NCBI RefSeq assembly: GCF_001953865.1
Contig: NZ_MQUQ01000005.1
Location: 383,401 to 447,400, forward strand
Origin: Amycolatopsis coloradensis
Lineage (GTDB): Bacteria; Actinomycetota; Actinomycetes; Mycobacteriales; Pseudonocardiaceae
DNA: 64,000 nucleotides
Reading direction: 5' to 3'
The position numbers were made by a program, and so were the translations under genes. The notes beneath the pieces are model-generated. The model ran no database searches. It was given only the letters and a program-made list of their open reading frames with translations, and was not told the DNA's origin. The number at the start of each line of letters is the position of its first letter. Positions within the stretch are counted from its first letter, which is position 1. Below, one piece after another: positions 37,357 to 45,906 of the stretch.

Positions 37357-37509
37357 TTCGGCGTTCCCTCCGCGGATTCCGGCATCAGACACCACCCACG
37401 CTAGGGGAGACGGCCTCGGTGGTCTTCTCAACGATTGCCGCGGGATTCAGGAGTTCTTCCCGCAACCGAGGAGAATCCGGGTCCCCGTCGATCTTGTTCA
37501 ATTTCCGTT

Positions 37510-39051
37510 ATGGTCGATTTCGTCGTGGTTGGGGCCGGTGCGGCCGGTTGCGTCCTCGCCAACCGGTTGAGCGCGGACCCGTCCGTCTCCGTCGTGCTGA
37601 TCGAAGCAGGGTCGTCCGACGATCATCCGAACTTCCAGGTCCCCGTCGCCGGGGGAAAGTTCTTCAAGACCCGGTACGACTGGGATTTCGACACCCATCA
37701 GGAGCCGCACCTCGGGGGACGGCGGGTCTACCTGCCGCAGGCCCGTGTCGTCGGCGGCGGGAGTTCGGTGAACGGCGGCGCCTACGTCCGGGGCAACCGC
37801 GCCGACTTCGACGAGTGGGCCCAGCCCGGCTGGGATTTCGTCGGGATACTCCCGTTCTTCCGGCGTTCGGAGGACAACGAACGCGGCGAGGACGAGTTCC
37901 ACGGTGTCGGCGGACCGCTGCGGGTCAGTGACGGACGGACGGGGAATCCCAGCTCCGCCGCGTTCACCGAGGCCGCGCTCGAGGCGGGCTACCACCACAA
38001 CGCCGACTTCAACGGCGTCACCCAGGACGGGTTCGGCGTATTCCAGGTGACACAGCGGGATGGCCGCCGGGCGAGTACCTCGTCGGAGTTCCTGCGTCCG
38101 GTGCTGGGCCGTCCGAATCTCACCGTCGAGACCGACCTCGAAGTGCACCGCGTCCTCGTCGAAAACGGCAGGGCGGTCGGGATCGTCGGCAACCGGCTCG
38201 ACGAGATCATCGAAATCCGCGCCGAGCGCGAAGTCATCATCAGCGCCGGTACCTACAACTCGCCGAAGATCCTGATGCATTCGGGGATCGGCCCGGCCGA
38301 TCACCTCCGCGCGTTCGGTCTCGACGTCGCCGTCGACCTGCCCGACGTCGGGCAGCACCTCCAGGACCATCCGCATGTCTGGCTGAGTTTCGGCCACGAC
38401 CAGCCGGTGAGCCTCCTCGCCGCCGGTGAGCCCGAGCACGCCGAGCGGTACGAACGCGAGGCGGCGGGTTTCCTCACTTCGGGTGGCCCGGAGACCGGGG
38501 GCTTCGTGACGGTCACCGGTGACGCCCCGGATCTCCAGCTCATCTGTATGCCCTTGATGGTCTCCGACGGCTTCCTCTCGCCGCCGTCCCGCCACGCGCT
38601 TTCGTTCGGTGCCTCCGTGGCGAAACCGCGCACCCGCGGGAACGTGACCCTGTTCAGCCCCGAACCCACCGCCAAACCGAAGATCGTGCAGAACTACCTC
38701 GCCGATCCGGCCGACCTGGCGATGGCGATCGAAGGCGTGCGGATCAGCCTGCATCTCTCCCGGCAGGTGGCGCTCAAGCCGTACACGCTCGACGCCATCG
38801 CGGCGCCCGCCTCCGACACCGAAGCGGATCTGGCTGATTTCACCCGGCGTAACGTGCTCACCGGCCACCATCCGGTGGGTACCTGTGGAATGGGCCGCGT
38901 CGTGGATGCGCATTTGCGGGTTCTTGGAATAGAATCACTTCGTGTCGTGGACGCTTCCGTCATGCCGACGATCGTGCGGGGCAATACCAACGCCCCGGTC
39001 ATCGCCATCGCCGAGAAAGCGGCGGAGTTGATTCTCCACGCGGGCACCTGA
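37510..39051 (+). CDS. GMC-family FAD oxidoreductase
   Basis: The 513-residue protein is a glucose-methanol-choline family enzyme. The N-terminal FAD loop is VVVGAGAAGCVLANRLS, followed by the family signature VVGGGSSVNGGAYVRG and the second signature ISAGTYNSPKILMHSGIG. The catalytic His lies in TGHHPVGTCGMG and the Asn in RGNTNAPVIAIAEKAAE. Members oxidise alcohols to aldehydes or ketones. It diverges from the aminotransferase operon (153 bases between starts), and an alcohol oxidase next to a transaminase would make an amine from an alcohol. ATG 37510 has no obvious ribosome site; a TTG 25 codons upstream is the alternative. Confidence 0.9.
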   Translation: MVDFVVVGAGAAGCVLANRLSADPSVSVVLIEAGSSDDHPNFQVPVAGGKFFKTRYDWDFDTHQEPHLGGRRVYLPQARVVGGGSSVNGGAYVRGNRADFDEWAQPGWDFVGILPFFRRSEDNERGEDEFHGVGGPLRVSDGRTGNPSSAAFTEAALEAGYHHNADFNGVTQDGFGVFQVTQRDGRRASTSSEFLRPVLGRPNLTVETDLEVHRVLVENGRAVGIVGNRLDEIIEIRAEREVIISAGTYNSPKILMHSGIGPADHLRAFGLDVAVDLPDVGQHLQDHPHVWLSFGHDQPVSLLAAGEPEHAERYEREAAGFLTSGGPETGGFVTVTGDAPDLQLICMPLMVSDGFLSPPSRHALSFGASVAKPRTRGNVTLFSPEPTAKPKIVQNYLADPADLAMAIEGVRISLHLSRQVALKPYTLDAIAAPASDTEADLADFTRRNVLTGHHPVGTCGMGRVVDAHLRVLGIESLRVVDASVMPTIVRGNTNAPVIAIAEKAAELILHAGT

Positions 39052-39093
39052 ACTACGACGGCTCATGAACTACGACGAGGAAGATCCGATATC

Positions 39094-39381
39094 ATGGCTG
39101 ACAACACACCGCAGGCGATCGACGTGACCTTCACGGCCGAAGTCATTCCCGACAGCAACAGTGGCTGGCCGTGTGTGAACATGCCGGACTCCGCGGAGTT
39201 CTTCGGCACCGGCAAGGCCGTCAAGGTCAGCGGCACCGTGGACGGCCACGACTACGAGGCGAGCATGCTGCCGATCGGCGGTGGCGTGCACATGATGCCG
39301 CTGCGCAAGCCGTTCCGGAAGGTCATCCAGAAGGAGATCGGCGACAAGGTCACCGTGCACCTGACCAAGCGGATTTCCTAG
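39094..39381 (+). CDS. DUF1905 domain protein
   Basis: This 95-residue protein matches the DUF1905 beta-barrel pattern: VTFTAEVIPDSNSGWPCVNM, GTGKAVKVSGTVDGHDY, LPIGGGVHMMPLRKPFRK and a final IGDKVTVHL strand. The family often occurs alone or fused to an OmdA domain; its function is not established. It follows the GMC oxidase by 42 bases on the same strand and is closed by a perfect hairpin. Confidence 0.82.
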   Translation: MADNTPQAIDVTFTAEVIPDSNSGWPCVNMPDSAEFFGTGKAVKVSGTVDGHDYEASMLPIGGGVHMMPLRKPFRKVIQKEIGDKVTVHLTKRIS

Positions 39382-39396
39382 CCGACACAACGCAAG

Positions 39397-39426
39397 GGGC
39401 CGGACCGAGGATTCTCGGTCCGGCCC
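39397..39426. terminator. 13-bp hairpin between convergent genes
   Basis: Positions 39397-39409 pair perfectly with 39414-39426 around a 4-base loop, followed by TTTCGC. It lies between the DUF1905 gene and the convergent YCII-type gene and can serve both. Confidence 0.8.
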
Positions 39427-39438
39427 TTTCGCGTGGGG

Positions 39439-39822
39439 CTATTCGCCGCCGGTCCAGATCGGCCGCAGCTCGACGCTCTGCCCGGGAGCGGCGAACTCCT
39501 CGGCGATCTCGTCGGCACGGGCCTGGTCCTTGGCCTCGATCAGGAAGAAGCCGGCGAGGTGGTCCTTCGTCGTCGAGTAAGGACCTTCACTCTTCTTCGC
39601 CGAGCCGGATTCGTACTCGTAAAGGCTCGCCTTGGCGGGGTCGCCGAGCGCTTCCCCGCCGACCAGCTCACCGTTTTCGTGCAAACGGCCGAGCAGCGCC
39701 TCGAATGCCTCGAAGTGCTTCTTGCGCTCGTCCGCGGAAAGGCCGGCGAATTCCGGGGTGAATTCCTCCACCGGGTGTCCCCACGGCTCGGGGTGCGAGT
39801 AGAGCAGGACCATGTACTTCAT
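39439..39822 (-). CDS. YCII/DGPF-domain protein
   Basis: The 127-residue protein has the dimeric alpha+beta barrel pattern of YCII-related (DGPF) proteins: MKYMVLLYSHPEPWG, a helix with LSADERKKHFEAFEALLG, then HENGELVGGEAL, GPYSTTKDHLAGFFLIEAKD and a C-terminal VELRPIW strand. These small proteins are common beside ECF sigma factors or stress genes; no sigma factor is here. It is 12 bases downstream of the ABC permease stop on the same strand, so it may be the last gene of that operon. Biochemical function unknown. Confidence 0.82.
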   Translation of the reverse strand: MKYMVLLYSHPEPWGHPVEEFTPEFAGLSADERKKHFEAFEALLGRLHENGELVGGEALGDPAKASLYEYESGSAKKSEGPYSTTKDHLAGFFLIEAKDQARADEIAEEFAAPGQSVELRPIWTGGE

Positions 39823-39834
39823 TGTTTCCCCTTC

Positions 39835-40695
39835 TTACTTCCGCTTGTAGGCGGCCATCGTGGCAGAACCGAATCCGGCGATCAGCACGACACTCGCGAC
39901 GAGCACCCAGATGATCTCGCCGACGTCCGGGTTGCCGCTCATCAGTCCGCGCATCGCGGTGACCAGATGCGTGATCGGGTTCCAGCTGACCGCGGCTTCG
40001 AGCCAGCCGGGCATCGTGGACGGCTGGACGAACACGTTGGACAGGAAGGTCAACGGGAACAGCGCCACCATGCTCACGCTCATCACGGTCTTCTCCGACC
40101 GCATGGAAAGCCCGAGGAACGTCCAGATCCAGGAGAGCGAGAACGAGAACACCAGCAGCAGGGCGACGGCGCCGACGGTACCGGCGACGCTTCCCAGGTT
40201 GTAACCCATGATCAGGCCGACGCCGATGATGACGACGCAGCCGATGAGGTAACGCAGGAAGTCACCGAGCAGGTAGCCGACGATCGTGGCGGGGCGCCAG
40301 ATCGGCAGCGTGCGGAACCGGTCGAAGACACCCTTGGCGATGTCGCTGTTCACCGCGACCCCGGTGTACATCGTGATCATCACGACGGTGATCGCGAGGA
40401 TGCCCGGGAGCAGGTAGTCCAGGTACGCCTCGGTCGAACCGCCGATGGCGCCACCGAAGAGGTACGTGAACATCACGGTCATGATGATCGGGAAGCCCGT
40501 GACGTCGAACAGCTGCTCGGGCAGGTGCTTGATCTTCAGCGCGGCGCGCCACCCGAAGGTGAGCGACGCGGACAGCGCGCTCGGGCGCTTGGGCCGTTCG
40601 ACCGACGCGAGAACCGCGTCGAGAGCGGTGGGGTCGGCTGCCCGGGTTTCTTCGGGAGCCTCGGTCGTTTCGGTCGGCTTGATGGTGGAAGTCAT
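39835..40695 (-). CDS. ABC-2 type permease (DrrB-like)
   Basis: The 286-residue protein has a hydrophilic Thr/Glu-rich N-terminus of about 50 residues and then six membrane helices typical of ABC-2 exporters, including [25 protein letters not shown] and a C-terminal [23 protein letters not shown]. Together with the ATPase whose stop it overlaps by 4 bases it forms a DrrAB-type pump of the daunorubicin-resistance family, which extrudes hydrophobic polyketides. Two DHA-type MFS pumps also serve this region, so export capacity is redundant. Confidence 0.9.
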   Translation of the reverse strand: MTSTIKPTETTEAPEETRAADPTALDAVLASVERPKRPSALSASLTFGWRAALKIKHLPEQLFDVTGFPIIMTVMFTYLFGGAIGGSTEAYLDYLLPGILAITVVMITMYTGVAVNSDIAKGVFDRFRTLPIWRPATIVGYLLGDFLRYLIGCVVIIGVGLIMGYNLGSVAGTVGAVALLLVFSFSLSWIWTFLGLSMRSEKTVMSVSMVALFPLTFLSNVFVQPSTMPGWLEAAVSWNPITHLVTAMRGLMSGNPDVGEIIWVLVASVVLIAGFGSATMAAYKRK

Positions 40696-41702
40696 CGGTT
40701 CGCCCCCTCCTTGGCGGCGTTCTCCGGCGTCGCGGGCCGGTCGGTCAGCGCCAGGAACACTTCGTCGAGACTCGGCTGCCCGAGCGAGAATTCGTCGACG
40801 ACGATGTCGCGCAGCGAAAGCTCGTGCAGGGCCTTGGAAGCCCACTCGGCCATACCCGCGTCACCGTCCACACCGGGGATGCGGGCGCTGACGAGGACCT
40901 CGTCGTGTTCCGAAAGCGTTGGCTGCTCCAGGAACCGCGCGAGCACGCCCTGCGCGTCGGCCCGCTGGTTGGCGTGCCGCAGTCGCAAGTGGATCGCGCC
41001 TACCCCGATCGACGCCTTCAGCTGGCCCGGCGTGCCCTCGGCGATGACCTTGCCGTGGTCGACGACCGCGATGCGGCTGGCGAGCTGGTCGGCCTCGTCG
41101 AGGTACTGGGTGGTCAGCAGCACCGTGGTGCCGCGTTTGACGACCGCGCGCACGATGTCCCAGACCTGGTTGCGGCTACGCGGGTCGAGACCCGTGGTCG
41201 GCTCGTCGAGGAAGAGCAGATCCGGGGTGTTGACGATGCTGGCCGCGATGTCGAGCCGCCGCCGCATACCGCCGGAGTAGTTCTTCACCTGACGACCGGC
41301 GGCCTCTGTCAGCCCGAAGGCGTCGAGAAGCTGCTCGGTGCGCGCCTTCGAGGCGGCCTTGCCGTGGCCGAGCAGACGGCACAGCAGGATCAGGTTCTCC
41401 GTGCCGGTCAGGTCGTCGTCCACCGAGGCGTACTGACCCGTCAGGCTCACGCGGGCACGGACGGCGTCCGACTCGCGCACCACGTCGTGACCGAAGACCT
41501 TGGCCTGTCCTCCGTCGGGACGCAGCAACGTCGCCAGCACCTTGACCGAGGTCGTCTTCCCCGCGCCGTTGGGCCCGAGGACGCCGTACACCGTTCCCGC
41601 GGGAACGGTGAGGTCGAGACCGTCGAGCGCGCGTTTGTCACCGTAGATCTTCGTCAACCCGGACGCTTCGATCGCGGGATCCCCGTCGCGGACCTTTGCC
41701 AT
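40692..41702 (-). CDS. DrrA-type ABC transporter ATPase
   Basis: The 336-residue protein has a complete nucleotide-binding domain: Walker [16 protein letters not shown]-loop region [16 protein letters not shown], signature [15 protein letters not shown], Walker [14 protein letters not shown] and H-loop-position [12 protein letters not shown] (Gln in place of the usual His, as in several DrrA proteins). A C-terminal extension of about 100 residues ([19 protein letters not shown], then [19 protein letters not shown]) is the DrrA regulatory domain. ATG 41702 has AGAAGG 7 bases upstream. It is the first gene of the pump operon and diverges from a methyltransferase gene. Confidence 0.93.
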   Translation of the reverse strand: MAKVRDGDPAIEASGLTKIYGDKRALDGLDLTVPAGTVYGVLGPNGAGKTTSVKVLATLLRPDGGQAKVFGHDVVRESDAVRARVSLTGQYASVDDDLTGTENLILLCRLLGHGKAASKARTEQLLDAFGLTEAAGRQVKNYSGGMRRRLDIAASIVNTPDLLFLDEPTTGLDPRSRNQVWDIVRAVVKRGTTVLLTTQYLDEADQLASRIAVVDHGKVIAEGTPGQLKASIGVGAIHLRLRHANQRADAQGVLARFLEQPTLSEHDEVLVSARIPGVDGDAGMAEWASKALHELSLRDIVVDEFSLGQPSLDEVFLALTDRPATPENAAKEGANR

Positions 41703-41931
41703 GATTGAACCCTTCTGGTTCTGTTTACCTTGCATTGTGTCGACGGCGGATCACCACGAACAGTGATCAGGCCACGACCGCGATGTGAAGAGTTCATGGT
41801 CACCGATCAAAAGCACGAGCTCTTCTCCTGGCGTGCCACCTCCCTTGCCGCGCGCAGTCGAGGAGAGGCCGCGCGGGCTGGACGGCCGAGAATCTTCAGC
41901 ATTGCCTGATGGCGCCTTAGGGAGGACGAAA

Positions 41932-42669
41932 ATGAGCTGGTACTCCGACGATGGCCTGTGGTCGGGCTTCTCCGAGCTGATGTGGCCGCAGCGGCTGACG
42001 GTGGAGGCGGACGAACTCGTGCGGGAATCACCGTTGCTGGCCTTCCCGGCGGGTTCGCGGGTGCTCGACCTGTGCTGCGGGCCGGGCCGGTTCGTCGTAC
42101 CGCTCGCCCGTAAGGGTTACCAGGTGACGGGGGTCGACCTCAACGCCCCCGTGTTGGACCGCGCCAAGCAGGCCGCCGCCGACGCGGGTGTCCCGGCCGA
42201 GCTGGTGCAGGGCGACATGCTCGAATTCGTCCGTCCCGGTGGATTCGACGTCGTGTTGAACATGTACACGTCATTCGGCTACTTCGACGACGCCGAGAAG
42301 AACCTTCAGGTGCTGCGCAACGCGCACACGAGCCTGGCGCCGGGCGGCAAACTGCTGCTGGAGGTGTACGGCAAGGAGATCGTCGCGAAGAACATCGGCC
42401 GTACGCACGCTTTCCCGCAGCCCGACGGTATCGCGTACATGCGGCACAGCGTCCTCGACGACTGGACGAAGCTGCGCACTGACTGGACCCTGGTCGACGG
42501 CGACACCGCCCGCTCGGCGCACATCCAGTCCTACATCTACAGTGCCGCCGAACTGCGGCGCCTGTTCGAGGACGCCGGCTTCACCGACATCGAGGCCTAC
42601 GGTGGTTTCGACGGCGCACCCTACGACAAGCGCGCCAAACGGCTGATCGTTCAGGGCATCAAAGCCTGA
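41932..42669 (+). CDS. SAM-dependent class I methyltransferase
   Basis: The 245-residue protein has the Rossmann methyltransferase motifs in order: motif I VLDLCCGPGRFVVPLA, the acidic end of strand 2 VTGVDLNAP, ELVQGDMLEF and FDVVLNMYTSFGYF (motif post-I to IV), then LAPGGKLLLEVYG. It lacks the dimerisation domain of the O-methyltransferase at 5.6 kb and acts alone. GGGAGGA precedes ATG 41932. The target is unknown; it could methylate the small molecule exported by the divergent pump or a later RiPP. A 16-bp hairpin follows. Confidence 0.85.
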   Translation: MSWYSDDGLWSGFSELMWPQRLTVEADELVRESPLLAFPAGSRVLDLCCGPGRFVVPLARKGYQVTGVDLNAPVLDRAKQAAADAGVPAELVQGDMLEFVRPGGFDVVLNMYTSFGYFDDAEKNLQVLRNAHTSLAPGGKLLLEVYGKEIVAKNIGRTHAFPQPDGIAYMRHSVLDDWTKLRTDWTLVDGDTARSAHIQSYIYSAAELRRLFEDAGFTDIEAYGGFDGAPYDKRAKRLIVQGIKA

Positions 42670-42680
42670 GCACGGTCACC

Positions 42681-42726
42681 CGAAAGGCCCCTCTCCTGAT
42701 GACCGATCCGGGAGAGGGGCCTTTCG
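42681..42726. terminator. 16-bp hairpin between convergent genes
   Basis: Positions 42681-42696 (CGAAAGGCCCCTCTCC) pair perfectly with 42711-42726. It lies immediately beyond the stops of the methyltransferase and the convergent ArsC-like gene. Confidence 0.85.
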
Positions 42727-43131
42727 TCATACGTGTGCCGGACTGTCCACAAGGGACGCGAGGAGTTCCCGGACCCGGCGGTCCATGTCGTCCCGAAGCG
42801 GCCGGATCCCGGTGACCCCTTCGTGTTCCGGGTTGGGGACGATCCACTCGACGTACCGGGTCCCCTCGGCGATCGGGTAGGTCTTGCAGCCCATGGTGAT
42901 CACGACGTCGGCGGCCGCCACGTCCTCGTAGGTGACCTGGCTCGGCACTTCGCCCGAGATGTCGACGTCCCATTCCGCGAGCGCGCCCGCCACCAGCGGA
43001 TTGATCCGCTCCGCCGGATCGCAGCCCGCGGACCGCACGGTCACCCGGCCGAATCCGTGGTGCTTCAGCAGTGCGGCGGCCATCTGCGACCGGCTCGCGT
43101 TGTGCACGCATACGAAGAGGATTTCCGTCAT
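42727..43131 (-). CDS. low-molecular-weight phosphatase/arsenate reductase (ArsC-like)
   Basis: The 134-residue protein starts MTEILFVCVHNASRSQMAAA, which contains the P-loop C-x5-R (CVHNASR) of the low-molecular-weight tyrosine phosphatase fold. The later segment EWIVPNPEHEGVTG fits the arsenate-reductase branch (VITMGCKTYP holds a Cys that could be the resolving thiol). Arsenate reduction or phosphatase activity are both possible. There is no arsR, acr3 or arsB neighbour, so an arsenic-resistance operon is not supported. It diverges from the glycosyltransferase-YcaO operon by 166 bases. Confidence 0.82.
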   Translation of the reverse strand: MTEILFVCVHNASRSQMAAALLKHHGFGRVTVRSAGCDPAERINPLVAGALAEWDVDISGEVPSQVTYEDVAAADVVITMGCKTYPIAEGTRYVEWIVPNPEHEGVTGIRPLRDDMDRRVRELLASLVDSPAHV

Positions 43132-43297
43132 CGTCCGCCCATTTCGTCGGTTCTGTGGCCCGGTCACGAGATTACCCGTGAAATCCTCATCGGCACCGCA
43201 TGGGAAAAGGGGGCGCAATCGAGGAGAACTTCATCGGGCCGTCCCATTCGCAGCATGGGAGAAGAGGATGTTGTATGGCCACTGACAGACTTTCGCC

Positions 43298-44929
43298 ATG
43301 ACCGAGATACGGGTGAGCGGTGCCGTCATGGCGCATCCTCGGCGCAGAGAAGAAGCGGAAGCGCTCGCGCGGCTCGATCCGGCCGGCGCGACACGGGTCG
43401 TGCTCGATCCCGAACCGGACGGTCCGCCGACGGCCGCGCGCACCACGAAACGGGCCTGGAGCAGCGTTCCCGACGACGCGACGCACTTTCTCGTCCTCCA
43501 GGACGACGTTCAGCTCGCCGAAGGGTTCTTCGAGCACGCGAGGAAAGCGGCCGAGCGGCTGCCGGACGACGCGATCGCGTTCTACGCCAACTGGAACTCC
43601 CGCAACGGCGCGGCCGTGCGGATGGCGGCGGCCGCGGGAGCGGACTGGGCGACGGCGGTCAACGAGTACGCGCCCTGTCTCGCGCTGATGCTTCCCGCGG
43701 AAATCGCCCGCGGCTACGGCGGCTACGCGGTCCGGAACGGTGACCGCTGGCCGTGCGACGTGCTGATGTTCCGGTATCTCAAAGCGCTGGAAGTCCCGAT
43801 CCGCATCGCGGTGCCGAACACCGTCGAACATTCCGGCCTGCCCAGTGTCGCCGGAAACGACGCGCACGGCCTGAGGCGTTCCGCGTGTTTCTCCGGAACC
43901 GCTCCTTCGGCCGCCGGTGACGTGGTCGCCGAGCATGAAGTGATCCCCTTTCACAAACACCTGACTTCCGAATGCGCCGTGCGCGGCGACGGGTACTGGG
44001 AGTACCTCGGAACAGAACGGCTCCTGCGGCGATCGGGGATTTCGCCGCGGGAGTGCAGAACCGAATTCGAGCGCGGAGCGGACCTGTCCGAAGCCGCCTG
44101 GCAGACCTGGCTGACCGCGTTCACCATGGGTCTGTCCACTGTGGAACACAGCGGCGCGGTACTGGATCAGGCGCTCGCGACCATCGGTCCGGGCGGGGTC
44201 TGCGATCAGCTCCTCGCGGCCGAAATCGAGGCGATCACACCCGCGCACCACGACGTCGCCGTATGGGGCTTCGCCGCGGGACGCGACCGAGCGGCTCGTC
44301 CCAGGCGGCCTAGGCGCGGGACCGGGATCCAGGTCGCCATCACCGGGCCCGGCGGCCCGCTCGCCGGGCACCTGTCCGGACTGCTGGCCGAACTCGGCCA
44401 CGACATCGTCGACAGCGCAAGGGCTTCCGAATCGACGAAGCTCGTTCACCTCGGTGACGCGGCGGATCCCGGCGACGTCTTCTGCGCCATCGTCGACACC
44501 GGGCCGCGCGAGCACGTCCTGCGGTTCGCGACGCCGATCGGCCCGCATACGTCGACGGAAACCCTGGTGGCGCACTGGATCGAGCTGGCATGGACGCGGC
44601 AGGCCCTGCCGGTCGATCCCGACCGGGTCCACCAGTTCACCGACGTGCGGGACATGGCGAGCGCGATCGACGCGGTGCTGTCCGGGGGACCGGTCGCGCC
44701 GGTGTACGACATCGCGACGGCGACCCTCACCGGGAACGAACTGGCCAAGATCGTCTGCACTTCGGTGCGCGTGGTTCCGACGGAGTACGTCACCTCGTCA
44801 CCGGACACGCCCGTGCTGAAACTGGGACTCGCCGCGGCCGAACTCGGCTGGACGGCTACGATCCCACCCGACGAAGCCGTCCGCGCGTTCGGTAAATGGC
44901 TCGCCTACGACACGGACCGGGTCCGATGA
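43298..44929 (+). CDS. two-domain protein: GT-A-like glycosyltransferase plus Rossmann (NAD-dependent epimerase-like) domain
   Basis: The 543-residue protein has two parts. Residues 1 to about 250 resemble a GT2/GT25-type transferase: GAVMAHPRRREEAEAL, a D-D metal pair in LVLQDDVQL and YAPCLALMLP. Residues about 340-540 resemble a degenerate sugar epimerase/dehydratase: VAITGPGGPLAGHLSGLL in place of GxxGxxG, a VHQFTDVRDMASAI strand and VYDIATATLTGNELAKIV as in extended SDRs. The catalytic YxxxK is not evident, so the second domain may only bind substrate. It heads the five-gene operon and overlaps the SenB-like gene by ATGA. Function is not known; sugar transfer in the same pathway is inferred. 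Confidence 0.7.
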   Translation: MTEIRVSGAVMAHPRRREEAEALARLDPAGATRVVLDPEPDGPPTAARTTKRAWSSVPDDATHFLVLQDDVQLAEGFFEHARKAAERLPDDAIAFYANWNSRNGAAVRMAAAAGADWATAVNEYAPCLALMLPAEIARGYGGYAVRNGDRWPCDVLMFRYLKALEVPIRIAVPNTVEHSGLPSVAGNDAHGLRRSACFSGTAPSAAGDVVAEHEVIPFHKHLTSECAVRGDGYWEYLGTERLLRRSGISPRECRTEFERGADLSEAAWQTWLTAFTMGLSTVEHSGAVLDQALATIGPGGVCDQLLAAEIEAITPAHHDVAVWGFAAGRDRAARPRRPRRGTGIQVAITGPGGPLAGHLSGLLAELGHDIVDSARASESTKLVHLGDAADPGDVFCAIVDTGPREHVLRFATPIGPHTSTETLVAHWIELAWTRQALPVDPDRVHQFTDVRDMASAIDAVLSGGPVAPVYDIATATLTGNELAKIVCTSVRVVPTEYVTSSPDTPVLKLGLAAAELGWTATIPPDEAVRAFGKWLAYDTDRVR

Positions 44930-45906
44930 GGATCCTCGTCGCGGGGCCGGTCCCCGAAGCCAGCGACTATGGCAACGGCGTCACCGCGCGCCGCTGGGCC
45001 CATCTGCTGAGGGACCTCGGGCACGACGTTCGCGTCGTCCAGGACTACGACGGCGGGCGGTACGACCTGCTCATCGCGTTGCACGCACGGAAAAGCGAGG
45101 CCGCGATCCGCGCCTTCGCCGCCGAGCGCCCGGACGCGCCGATCGTCATCGCGCTGACCGGCACGGACCTCTACCCGGATCTGGTCACCGGCGGTGTCGA
45201 CCTGAAGCTGCTCGAACGCGCCGCGCGGATCGTCGTCCTGCAACCGCGAGGAGTCCGGCAGGTTCCGCTCGCTTTGCGGAGCCGGACCAGGGTGATCACC
45301 CAGTCGATGCCGCCGATTTCGGGCGCGACGCCGTCGGAGGACCGTTTCGAGGTCGCCTTCCTGGCGCATGCCCGGCCGGTCAAGGATCCGCTGCGGCTCA
45401 GCGAGGCGGTGCGGAAACTGCCTTCGTCGTCACGGATCGCCGTGACCCACGTCGGCGGCGTGCGCGAGGACGACATCGGCGACCGGCTGCGCGCCGAGTC
45501 CACGGAGAATCCGCGCTATTCGTGGCTCGGCCCACTGCCGCGGCCGGAAGCGCTCGCCGTGCTCGCCCGCAGTCGCCTGCTGGTGCTCACTTCGCTGCAC
45601 GAAGGCGGCGCGAACGTCGTCACCGAAGCACTCGCCGCCGGGGTCCCGATCGTCTCCACCCACATCCCCGGTTCGGTCGGGCTGCTCGGTGAGGACTACG
45701 CGGGCTACTTCCCCGTCGGCGACACCGACGCGCTCGCCGACGTCCTCGACGCCGCCGAGCACGACCGCGACGGGCTCTACACGCGATTGCGGTGGCAGTG
45801 CGCCGCCCGCCGCGCTTCGGTCGATCCGGAGCGCGAAACCGAGTCATGGGAACGACTGCTCGCCGAAGTGGTCCCAGCGAACGCCGGATACGAGGGAGTG
45901 CGATGA
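44926..45906 (+). CDS. SenB-like GT4-fold glycosyltransferase (selenosugar/thiosugar synthase family)
   Basis: The 326-residue protein is a GT-B retaining-type transferase. Key features are the N-terminal GNGVTARRWAHLLRDLGHDV, the YDLLIALHARKSEAAIRAF and IVIALTGTDLYPDL segments that mark the TIGR04348 group to which SenB belongs, and the donor-site SLHEGGANVVTEALAAGVPI near residue 225. SenB joins selenophosphate to a UDP-amino sugar to form a selenosugar in selenoneine biosynthesis (established for SenB, not for this protein). No SelD or SenA-type gene is in the window. It is translationally coupled to both neighbours (ATGA on each side), so it works with the YcaO-TfuA pair. Confidence 0.78.
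   Translation: MRILVAGPVPEASDYGNGVTARRWAHLLRDLGHDVRVVQDYDGGRYDLLIALHARKSEAAIRAFAAERPDAPIVIALTGTDLYPDLVTGGVDLKLLERAARIVVLQPRGVRQVPLALRSRTRVITQSMPPISGATPSEDRFEVAFLAHARPVKDPLRLSEAVRKLPSSSRIAVTHVGGVREDDIGDRLRAESTENPRYSWLGPLPRPEALAVLARSRLLVLTSLHEGGANVVTEALAAGVPIVSTHIPGSVGLLGEDYAGYFPVGDTDALADVLDAAEHDRDGLYTRLRWQCAARRASVDPERETESWERLLAEVVPANAGYEGVR

Noticed and set aside
39094..39822. A toxin-antitoxin pair formed by the DUF1905 and YCII-type genes
   Set aside because: They are convergent and separated by a terminator, so they are not a coupled pair, and neither has toxin features.
41796..41909. A 37-residue frame (MVTDQKHELFSWR...) upstream of the methyltransferase
   Set aside because: It has no good ribosome site, lies in a divergent promoter region and shows no recognisable motif; it could be a leader but is not supported.
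42727..43131. An arsenic-resistance operon around the ArsC-like gene
   Set aside because: No arsR, arsenite pump or related gene is adjacent; the gene stands alone.
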